A stretch of DNA of 64,000 nt. Origin: PALSA-278 sp963760285. Lineage in GTDB: Bacteria; Acidobacteriota; Terriglobia; Acidiferrales; UBA7541. The first letter of the stretch is position 1. Every line of letters starts with the position of its first letter. Made by a program: the position numbers and the translations under genes. Under the pieces are notes generated by a model, which saw nothing but the letters and a program-made list of their open reading frames with translations, had not been told where the DNA came from and did no database searches. The stretch is from the NCBI GenBank assembly GCA_963760285.1, contig CAVXCI010000001.1:1364001-1428000 (forward strand), written 5' to 3'. Positions 57,301 to 64,000 of the stretch are shown here, in pieces.

Positions 57301-57638
57301 GGCACCCTCAACTCGCATCCTTCGATCTTGGCATCAACTTGCAGACTTGCAGATATGAAGAATGAACGAACACGAATATGAAGGACCAGCGCCCGCCCGC
57401 AACCATCTAGATTCCTTAGTATTGCCTGCCACCCAGACCAAGTACTGGGGAATATACCATATTGCAGCTCCGAAGACTGCAAATCCCCACTCTTTGCGCC
57501 GGCCCAAAATGGAACGACTGGGTTTATCGGCCATATCGAAATGACAAAGTCGCGTGGCCGCTTTCCGCGGTTCGTGTCGCCCTAATAAGAGAAGGGCAAG
57601 TTCTTACCGTTTTGGAAGGTTTGCTCAGGGAGGATGCG
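57301..57638. other. Divergent intergenic region between sigma factor and exported protein
   Basis: 338 bases with no gene. It holds the sigma factor promoter region and, on the plus strand, the leader of the 57639 gene. An upstream in-frame extension of the latter (to 57462) has no ribosome site and is not used. Confidence 0.45.
57337..57352. repeat. Tandem 8-base direct repeat upstream of the sigma factor gene
   Basis: ACTTGCAG occurs twice head to tail, starting 37 bases before ATG 57300 on the minus strand, where -35/-10 elements are expected. It may be a regulator site or a chance repeat. Confidence 0.35.
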
Positions 57639-58220
57639 ATGGAAAAGAAGGGTAGTTCTACGGAGAGACCTGTGGGAGTAACGCGGCGTCAGGCATTGCG
57701 GACTGCCGGCATGGTGCTTGTAGTTGCTCCTCTGGCTTCCGCTGCGGAGGTTTGCAGCCTGCATTTGGGGGGAAATCACCTGACAAAGTTTGCCGCCGCG
57801 CAGGGCCAGGGAACGAGCAGCGTCTTTCAGGACAGCTGTTACTACGAGCAAGAAGCGAAAGCCAGTGCCTATGACGCGGGGATTGTATACCCCATCTTTG
57901 CATTATGGCTCATGCTGACTACAGGGAACTGGGACGAATGTCTGGCAAATCCGGACTGGCGAAAGAGGCTGGCGCTCGAATTGGGGGCGGTTAACCCCAA
58001 AATCAACTACGCAAACTTGTTTGAAACGATTTATCAACGCGTCTATCCGAGCGGACAGTTATCCCCGGCCTTCCACGATGTCCGCCAGGCTTGGCAGGAG
58101 TTCCTGGAAGATCCAGGAGGCGGAGAGGGGGACGGGGACAACACTCTTCCGTACGGCGTATTCCCTTGTCCTGGAGGGGCCACTCTGTTGCAGATTGCTC
58201 ATTCCCGGCCAACGATATAA
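57639..58220 (+). CDS. Exported protein of unknown function with Tat-like signal
   Basis: A 193-residue protein I do not recognise. ATG 57639 has GGGAGGA five bases upstream. The N-terminus carries a twin-arginine motif (VTRRQALRTAGMVLVVAPLA, cleavage after ASA), implying export in a folded state, perhaps with a cofactor. The mature part has conserved-looking aromatic segments (VYPIFALWLMLTTGNWDECL, NYANLFETIYQRVYP) and four or five Cys (CSL, DSCYY, DECLA, PCPGG). The C-terminal third is Gly-rich (DPGGGEGDGDN). The next gene starts seven to sixteen bases later, so the two form an operon. It may be a small subunit of an exported redox complex, by neighbourhood only. Confidence 0.55.
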   Translation: MEKKGSSTERPVGVTRRQALRTAGMVLVVAPLASAAEVCSLHLGGNHLTKFAAAQGQGTSSVFQDSCYYEQEAKASAYDAGIVYPIFALWLMLTTGNWDECLANPDWRKRLALELGAVNPKINYANLFETIYQRVYPSGQLSPAFHDVRQAWQEFLEDPGGGEGDGDNTLPYGVFPCPGGATLLQIAHSRPTI

Positions 58221-58226
58221 GCAGTA

Positions 58227-59576
58227 GTGAAAACTATGCACCGATTCATTGGGGTTGCTGTGAAGGTAATTAAGACTCTGCTCGGGGGGATGCGCCTGCT
58301 GGCCGTGGGTTTGGTCCTGATGGCCACGCCCGGCGCGCTTGTGCATGCTGCTCAGGAGGGAAGTAAGGCAACATGGGGCATCCCCTGGGCGGAAAACGAT
58401 CTCGTTGCCGCCCGCAATCTCCAAAATTATCAGAAGATCCGCCAGCATGGTTGGGCGGTTTGGGCGGCCGTCACGCGCCCATTGGACGCAACCCGTCTGC
58501 ATGGCCCCGCCGCCTGGGAGATGTGGTACACACACCAGGAAACTTTTTCCCGGGACCCTGGGGGCTGCAGGAAACTTCGCACCGGCGGTAACGGGATGTT
58601 GCGGAGTGCTACCGGCGAATCCGCGAAGTATACGGAGCACAGTCGAAAGATTCTCGTTGTAAGCATTCTCTACAATGAGGACGCCTGCCAGCATATCCGC
58701 AAGGAGGGACTCTACCGCACCGCTGTTCTCGACAATCTTGTGAATCGTCTGGGTCAATTCAACGTCCCGAATTACCAGCATGACATTCCGCCATTCCCGC
58801 GTACGGCCATGATTATCAAGGCTAACTGGCGGCGGGTGCCACGGAATGGCGGCCACATTCCTGTGTGGCTGGACGGAACCAGCTCCCCTCGGTATGTCGC
58901 CATCACGGTGAGCCACGCTGGCGAGCCATGTCGGCTTGCTGAATGGAATGGAACCGATGCAATTCCAACTGCTTGCTTTTATAACGCCCCCGTCACCCAT
59001 AACAACCATTCCGATTTTCCGCAGAATACCGTTGATGACGGGGATGTTTTTATCCTGGTGGGGCTGCACATAATTACCAAGGAGCTCCCTGAGTGGACCT
59101 GGACCACTTTCTGGTGGAGTCCGCGGCCCGATTTGGGTACCTACGCCCAAGGCCGTCCAGACCAGTCGATTCTGCGAGGTGTCTGGCGAAATTACGTAAT
59201 GGATACCACGCTGAGCATGGATACGCCTTGGGAAACGCAACAAGAGACTGCACAACCTGATGTGCCGGATGCCTGCGGAACAACAGTCACCCAGGGCCGC
59301 GCGAAGATATGTTTTAACCCATATCTCGAGGGGCGGAACCTCTCTCAAGCCGGGCTTTCCAACTGCATGAACTGCCACATTCATGCCACCTACCCGGCGA
59401 TGGCCACGGACTTTCGTGACAACGTCGAGAGAGGGTATATCGGTACGAATGCTTCTTGTTTCAAGAACCGCATGCGGTTGGATTATCTCTGGACTCTTGT
59501 CCCAAGGACAGGAAATGCGGGAGAGCCGATTCGATCGGCCTTTCGGGAAACGAACACGCGTGGGGAATTTCGATAA
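58227..59576 (+). CDS. Exported single-heme cytochrome-c-like protein of unknown function
   Basis: A 449-residue exported protein (GTG 58227, or ATG 58236). The signal segment is MRLLAVGLVLMATPGALVHA, after a longer than usual N-terminal part. Most of the chain has no motif I can name; Trp-rich blocks stand out (WAVWAAVTRPLDATRLHGPA, ELPEWTWTTFWWSPRPDLGT, GVWRNYVMDTTLSMDTP). Near the end is one heme-c motif, Cys380-Met-Asn-Cys383-His384, preceded by CFNPYLEGRNLSQAGLSN and followed by a further Cys (NASCFKNRMRLDYLWTLVPR). I recall uncharacterised bacterial proteins with a similar 'FNPYLE...SNCMxCH' ending, which suggests a conserved family. Heme attachment and electron transfer are inferred from CxxCH only. 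Confidence 0.6.
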   Translation: MKTMHRFIGVAVKVIKTLLGGMRLLAVGLVLMATPGALVHAAQEGSKATWGIPWAENDLVAARNLQNYQKIRQHGWAVWAAVTRPLDATRLHGPAAWEMWYTHQETFSRDPGGCRKLRTGGNGMLRSATGESAKYTEHSRKILVVSILYNEDACQHIRKEGLYRTAVLDNLVNRLGQFNVPNYQHDIPPFPRTAMIIKANWRRVPRNGGHIPVWLDGTSSPRYVAITVSHAGEPCRLAEWNGTDAIPTACFYNAPVTHNNHSDFPQNTVDDGDVFILVGLHIITKELPEWTWTTFWWSPRPDLGTYAQGRPDQSILRGVWRNYVMDTTLSMDTPWETQQETAQPDVPDACGTTVTQGRAKICFNPYLEGRNLSQAGLSNCMNCHIHATYPAMATDFRDNVERGYIGTNASCFKNRMRLDYLWTLVPRTGNAGEPIRSAFRETNTRGEFR

Positions 59577-59821
59577 CGCGCCATATCTCGGCCCTGGCTC
59601 AACCGTGAATTGCGAATGCACCGATGGTTCGCATCCATGCCGCCAGAGGAATAGTGCAAGGGCTTCGGAAATTGCGGGCATGCGCGCAGATGACCTTGAT
59701 TGGGCGCTGAATGTATTCCTCAAAAGGATTCGTATGTTGCTGGCCGCGAGTGATGCGAAGGCGACAGAAGACAAACGTGATTAGAAGGCGAACAAAGGCA
59801 GAAAGAAAAAATGGAGGAAAT

Positions 59822-60037
59822 GTGAAAAAGAAGCCTAAGCCAAGGAACAACAGCCGTTCACGATTGGATCAGGCCGTGCAGACCCTCATGCATGATTTTG
59901 TGAAGAAAGTGGCCAAGACATCTCCTGCCGCGAATTTGACTGTCGCCATCGCGGCCATCGCCGAAGATGCCGATGGCAATGTGGTCACAGGCAACGAATA
60001 CGTCAAGTACGGCATAAATTTTGGTTCAGCGAACTAG
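59822..60037 (+). CDS. Small hypothetical protein
   Basis: A 71-residue ORF from GTG 59822 with GGAGG four bases upstream. The frame is open further upstream but without a ribosome site. It has a very basic start (KKKPKPRNNSRSR), an amphipathic helix (LDQAVQTLMHDFVKKVAKTS) and a beta-like end (ANLTVAIAAIAEDADGNVVT). There is no signal peptide. It lies 245 bases after the cytochrome-like gene on the same strand. No family is recognised; a small regulator or accessory protein is possible. Confidence 0.45.
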   Translation: MKKKPKPRNNSRSRLDQAVQTLMHDFVKKVAKTSPAANLTVAIAAIAEDADGNVVTGNEYVKYGINFGSAN

Positions 60038-60239
60038 ATCGAGAGTTTGAAGTCTCGCATTGCTCTGCCGCCGCGGCGCAAACATTCCGCGTAGTCTGCG
60101 TATCTCTGCTGATTTTCACGGCCGTGGGTCGTCGGCGTCGGTTGTTGCGGATGTTTCCGCGCATGGGTAGCTGGGAGAGATTTTTCCTCCAGAAGGGGCC
60201 CTGCTCAAGGCGCCTCCGTTGTTCCTCCGAGGTGCTCAT
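60003..60239 (-). CDS. Possible small basic protein
   Basis: A 78-residue minus-strand ORF, listed only because ATG 60239 has a good Shine-Dalgarno (AAGGAG, seven-base spacing). The sequence begins MSTSEEQRRRLEQGPFWRKN and is rich in Arg and Asn. Its end overlaps the end of the plus-strand 59822 gene. No family recognised; it may be spurious. Confidence 0.25.
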   Translation of the reverse strand: MSTSEEQRRRLEQGPFWRKNLSQLPMRGNIRNNRRRRPTAVKISRDTQTTRNVCAAAAEQCETSNSRSSSLNQNLCRT

Positions 60240-60590
60240 CGTGTCTTCTCCTTTCCTTGCAACTGCGCACATCAGTCTGCTTCAATACTTCGAGGGATTC
60301 TATTGGGCAGGCACCGGATACGGGCCCCCAGTTCTGAGAGGAAAGGCGATTGCGCACATGGCGCGATCCGGGCAAATTGTTCCATTGCGGCGACGGGTGT
60401 TGACGGCAGGGAACAACGCTGAGACGATCATCCAGAGAGGCTATGGCAGGATGACCACCGCTCTAAATTCCCAAAGAACACCGGCATAGTGCATCCGATG
60501 AATAAGGTGATTCGATGAAGGCGCCACAATGGCTAAGCTCGCAGCCACGCAATTGTAAGAAAAGAGCGGGGGAATGGGAGGAGCAATAAT
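60240..60590. other. Non-coding stretch before pgi
   Basis: About 350 bases with no convincing gene. A plus-strand ORF (60124-60489) lacks a ribosome site and recognisable sequence. The pgi ribosome site GGAGGAG lies at the end. Confidence 0.45.
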
Positions 60591-62249
60591 ATGGCACCGC
60601 CGACAAATCCCTTGAAGATTCCACCGGCGAAGCAGCGGCCGGCTTGGAAGGCTCTCGAAACGCACTTTGAAAAGATCCGCGAAGTGCATCTCCGAAGGCT
60701 ATTCGCCGACGATCCCGCGCGCGGCGAGCGCCTGTCGGCCGAAGCGGCTGGGATCTATCTCGATTACTCGAAAAACCGGATAACCGACGAAACGCTCAGG
60801 CTTCTCGTTCAGTTGGCGGAGGAGTCCGGGCTGCGGGCGCATATTGACGCGATGTTTCGCGGCGAGAAAATCAACATCACCGAAAATCGCGCGGTTTTGC
60901 ACGTGGCGCTGCGCGCCCCTAAAGGCGCTTCCATCTTCTTGGATGGTGAAAACGTGGTGCCCCAGGTTCATGTCGTGCTCGAGAAAATGATGGATTTCTC
61001 CAACCGTGTTCGCAGCGGCGCGTGGAAAGGCTATACCGGCAAACCGATTCGCAATGTTCTGAACATCGGCATTGGCGGGTCCGATCTCGGGCCGGTGATG
61101 GCTTATGAAGCGCTCAAGTTCTACAGCGACCGCGCCATGACGTTTCGCTTCATCTCCAATGTGGATGGCACGGACTTCGCCGAAGCAGTGCTGGGGCTCG
61201 ATCCCGCGGAGACTCTTTTCATCATTTCTTCAAAAACTTTCACAACGCTGGAGACCATGACCAATGCGCACTCCGCTCGTGATTGGTCGGTCGCCGGTTT
61301 CGGTGGCGACGAAAAATCCGTCGCCAGGCATTTCATTGCGGTTTCCACGAACGAGGAAGGAGTTGCCAGGTTCGGAATCGATACCGCCAACATGTTTGAA
61401 TTCTGGGATTGGGTTGGAGGACGCTACTCCATGGACTCAGCGATTGGTCTGTCGACTATGCTCGCCATCGGCCCGGACAATTTCCTCGCGATGTTGAGTG
61501 GCTTTCATCAAATGGACGAGCACTTTCGCACCGCGCCCTTTGAAAAAAACCTTCCCGTGCTTCTGGGACTGTTGGGCGTTTGGTACAGTGATTTTTTCGG
61601 CGCCCAGACGGTTGCTGTCCTGCCTTACGAGCAATACTTGAAGCGGCTCCCCGCTTACCTTCAGCAACTGACGATGGAGAGCAACGGCAAGCACGTTACC
61701 CTCGAGGGGACTCGGGTTTCCTATGAAACCGGACCCATCTATTGGGGCGAGCCTGGAACCAACGGCCAGCACTCCTTCTATCAACTGATCCATCAGGGAA
61801 CCAGGCTAATTCCTTGTGATTTTATTGCTTTCGGAAAGGCACTAAATCCGCTCGGACGCCACCACGACATACTTCTGGCGAATGTTTTTGCCCAGACCGA
61901 AGCGCTGGCCTTTGGCAAAACTCCCGAGCAGGTGAAAGCAGAAGGCACCCCGGATTGGCTCGTGCCTCACCGGGTGTTTGAGGGGAACCGCCCGTCAAAC
62001 ACGATTCTCCTCGACCGTCTGACCCCTGATGCGCTGGGCCGACTCGTCGCTCTCTATGAACATTCTGTCTTCACCCAGGGCACGATTTGGAGCATCGACT
62101 CGTTTGATCAATGGGGAGTGGAACTGGGCAAAGTTTTAGCGCAGCGCATCATTCCGGAACTGGAAAGTCCTGCGGAGCCTAAGCTCATCCATGATAGTTC
62201 AACGAACAATTTGATCCGCCGTTATCGCAGGCAAAGAGTGGCGCAGTGA
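60591..62249 (+). CDS. pgi: Glucose-6-phosphate isomerase
   Basis: A 552-residue cytosolic enzyme interconverting glucose 6-phosphate and fructose 6-phosphate in glycolysis. GGAGGAG lies six bases before ATG. Family blocks are clear: ENRAVLHVALRAPKGASIFL, the phosphate-binding NVLNIGIGGSDLGPVMAYEA, FISNVDGTDFAEAVLGLDPA, SSKTFTTLETMTNAHSARDW, the catalytic-Glu signature YWGEPGTNGQHSFYQLIHQG and the C-terminal Lys in DQWGVELGKVLAQRI. The frame is intact and the length is that of the long bacterial/eukaryotic type (E. coli 549). The glucosidase gene 150 bases downstream would supply glucose, so a loose carbohydrate-use neighbourhood is plausible. Confidence 0.96.
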   Translation: MAPPTNPLKIPPAKQRPAWKALETHFEKIREVHLRRLFADDPARGERLSAEAAGIYLDYSKNRITDETLRLLVQLAEESGLRAHIDAMFRGEKINITENRAVLHVALRAPKGASIFLDGENVVPQVHVVLEKMMDFSNRVRSGAWKGYTGKPIRNVLNIGIGGSDLGPVMAYEALKFYSDRAMTFRFISNVDGTDFAEAVLGLDPAETLFIISSKTFTTLETMTNAHSARDWSVAGFGGDEKSVARHFIAVSTNEEGVARFGIDTANMFEFWDWVGGRYSMDSAIGLSTMLAIGPDNFLAMLSGFHQMDEHFRTAPFEKNLPVLLGLLGVWYSDFFGAQTVAVLPYEQYLKRLPAYLQQLTMESNGKHVTLEGTRVSYETGPIYWGEPGTNGQHSFYQLIHQGTRLIPCDFIAFGKALNPLGRHHDILLANVFAQTEALAFGKTPEQVKAEGTPDWLVPHRVFEGNRPSNTILLDRLTPDALGRLVALYEHSVFTQGTIWSIDSFDQWGVELGKVLAQRIIPELESPAEPKLIHDSSTNNLIRRYRRQRVAQ

Positions 62250-62402
62250 AAACTGCGTGAAAAGAAAAGAGGCGCCCCATGGGCAAGGATTTGTCCGGGC
62301 CACGAACGTGAAGGTTTTTCCGCTGATCAAAATGCGCCTATTGAAACTTGTCGAACCGCGCCTCATATAGCCGAATCCATTAGTGAGAAGGGTCAGCCTC
62401 AG

Positions 62403-64000
62403 ATGAACATCTACGACACAGCCGAAGGCGCTCGGTTACAGCTGACCCAGCAAAAAAAAGCGCACTGGAACCGCTGGGGTCCCTTCGTTTCCGAGCGCGC
62501 CTGGGGAACGGTGCGCGAGGATTACAGCGCGAATGGCGACGCGTGGAACTACCTCCCGCACGATCACGCTCGTTCGCGTGCCTACCGCTGGAATGAAGAC
62601 GGCCTCGCGGGCATCTGTGACCGGCATCAGTTCTTGTGTTTTGCCCTGGCTCTATGGAACGAGCCAGACCCGTTCTTGAAGGAACGCATGTTCGGCCTGA
62701 CGGGCTCCGAGGGCAACCACGGCGAAGACGTCAAGGAATATTACTTTTATCTGGACAACACTCCCGCCCATTCCTACATGAAGTATCTCTACAAGTATCC
62801 GCAGCGAGAGTTTCCCTATGCCCGGCTTCTGGAGGAAAACCGGCGCCGCAACAGGCAAGAGACCGGAATTCGAGCTGGTTGATACCAGTATTTTCGATCA
62901 GGGCCGCTATTTCGATGTAGTCGTGGAATATGCCAAGGCCACGCCCGAGGATCTGCTCATCCGCATCAGCGTCAGTAATCGCGGTCCGGAAGCGGCGCCG
63001 ATTCATGTGCTGCCGACGCTCTGGTTCCGCAATACCTGGAGCTTGGGGACGCGATGATCGTCTTCCTTCCATTCAACTCAGGACCCGCGGCTGCGAGGAG
63101 CAAGACGGGACGAGCGCCATGGTCGCGCGCCACTGGGAGCTGGGCGACTATGCCCTGTACTGTTCCGCCGCCGATGAGTTGCTGTTCACTGATAATGAGA
63201 CCAACACCTTGCGGCTGTATGGAGCGCCGTCGCAGAGGCCCTATTGTAAGGACGCGTTCCATGCGTATGTGGTGAACGGTCAGCGTGAGGCCGTGAACCC
63301 GGCGTGCACCGGCACGAAAGCTGCCGCGCATTACGCCCGGATGGTGGGTCCCGGTGAAACCGTTACTTTCGACCTCCGCCTGGCATCCGTGCCCGACGGA
63401 CGTTTGCTGAAGGCTCCGTTTGCTGATTTTGATTCCCTGCTGAGCCAGCGTCACACGGAGGCGGACGAATTCTACGACGTTGTGCTGCCAGCGAAATTAT
63501 CAACGGATGCCAAATCCGTGGCGCGCCAGGCCTTCGCCGGGATGCTGTGGTCCAAGCAGTATTACCACTACGTGGTCACGGACTGGCTGGAAGGGGATCC
63601 CAGCCAGCCTCCCCCGTCACCAGAGCGCCGCGAGGGGCGCAACCATGAATGGCCCCACCTCTTCTCGCGCGACGTAATTTCGATGCCTGATAAGTGGGAG
63701 TTTCCCTGGTTCGCTTCCTGGGACCTGGGCTTTCATTGCGCCAGCCTGGCGTACGTTGATCCATACCTCGCCAAAGAGCAAATTCTCCTGATGCTGCGTG
63801 AATGGTACATGCACCCCAACGGGCAGATTCCCGCCTACGAATGGGATTTCAATGCGGTCAATCCGCCCATCCTGGCCCTGGCGGCGATGGCAGTGTTCGA
63901 AACCGAGCAGCGGCACACGGGAGTTGCGGATTACGCATTCGTCGAGCGCGTGTTCCAGAAGATGCTCCTCAACTTCACATGGTGGGTCAATCGCAAGGAC
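62403..64000 (+). CDS. MGH1-like (GH63-type) glucosidase, frameshifted, 3' end beyond the window
   Basis: The first 530 or so residues of a glucosidase of the GH63/MGH1-like (alpha/alpha)6 family. Starts at ATG 62403 (AAGGG ten bases upstream). Conserved N-terminus: KAHWNRWGPFVSERAWGTVR, RWNEDGLAGICDRHQFLCFA and YLDNTPAHSYMKYLYKYPQR. The frame shifts near 62860 (then PEFELVDTSIFDQGRYFDVV), and again near 63045-63110, after which it stays open to the last base. The catalytic-domain motif FPWFASWDLGFHCASLAYVD, with the likely acid Asp, and WYMHPNGQIPAYEWDFNAVN are present. Typical family length is 850-900 residues, so about 40% lies outside. Likely cytoplasmic: no signal peptide. Confidence 0.88.

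Noticed and set aside
59383..59784. ORF of 133 codons overlapping the end of the cytochrome-like gene
   Set aside because: Mostly a shadow of 58227-59576; I considered it as a frameshifted continuation, but the sequence after 59576 shows no motif or conserved character.
60124..60489. ORF of 121 codons before pgi
   Set aside because: Arg-rich composition, no ribosome site, no recognisable sequence.
1..64000. Mobile element, prophage or CRISPR array
   Set aside because: No transposase, integrase other than the housekeeping Xer, phage structural gene, cas gene or regularly spaced repeat was seen.

Overview
The window reads as chromosomal DNA of an acidobacterium (Acidobacteriota, Terriglobia-like). 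This placement is inferred from gene content, not from a marker search. The clues are a 1279-residue Oar-type TonB-dependent receptor with an N-terminal carboxypeptidase-regulatory-like domain, a SigK-type ECF sigma factor directly followed by a Ser/Thr kinase with a TPR tail, a TIGR03118-type secreted propeller protein, tandem Mdt-type RND pumps, and lipoproteins built of Ig-like repeats carrying a Cys...CGSF signature. I see no rRNA, tRNA, CRISPR array, transposase, integrated phage or origin.

Layout. 0-4.6 kb: two outer-membrane channel proteins and two small exported proteins. 4.75-11.2 kb: a tightly overlapping operon of an RraA-like protein, membrane fusion protein, RND permease and TolC. 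11.9-15.7 kb: a secreted propeller protein, a sulfotransferase and an amidohydrolase. 15.7-22 kb: a housekeeping block dprA-topA-xerC-purB, in which all but xerC are split by indel frameshifts. 22-29 kb: a CPA2 antiporter, efp, a WD40-like secreted protein, pyrD-rlpA-pyrF and a PEBP-family protein. 29-38.3 kb: a complete MdtABC-TolC-like pump operon on the minus strand. 38.6-40 kb: sthA. 40-45.3 kb: exported proteins of poorly known function. 45.8-51.5 kb: the TonB receptor and a glycoside-hydrolase-like lipoprotein. 51.5-57.3 kb: an ankyrin/LssY-C protein and the sigma-kinase-TPR signalling operon. 57.6-60.1 kb: a small cassette of unrecognised exported proteins including a one-heme cytochrome-like protein. 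60.6-64 kb: pgi and the start of an MGH1-like glucosidase that runs off the window.

Two general points. First, at least seven genes are broken by frameshifts although the protein sequence on either side of each break is well conserved. This looks like indel errors in the assembly rather than decay, and the essential genes topA and purB are the clearest cases. Second, several genes without a Shine-Dalgarno sequence (the 3450 ORF, dprA, rlpA) have a sigma70-like promoter whose -10 box ends 17-18 nt before the start codon, and pyrD may be leaderless. The best candidates for undescribed biology are the 57.6-60 kb exported cytochrome cassette beside the sigma/kinase operon, the GH-like lipoprotein with a Gln at the expected acid/base Glu, and the RraA-like gene overlapping an RND pump.
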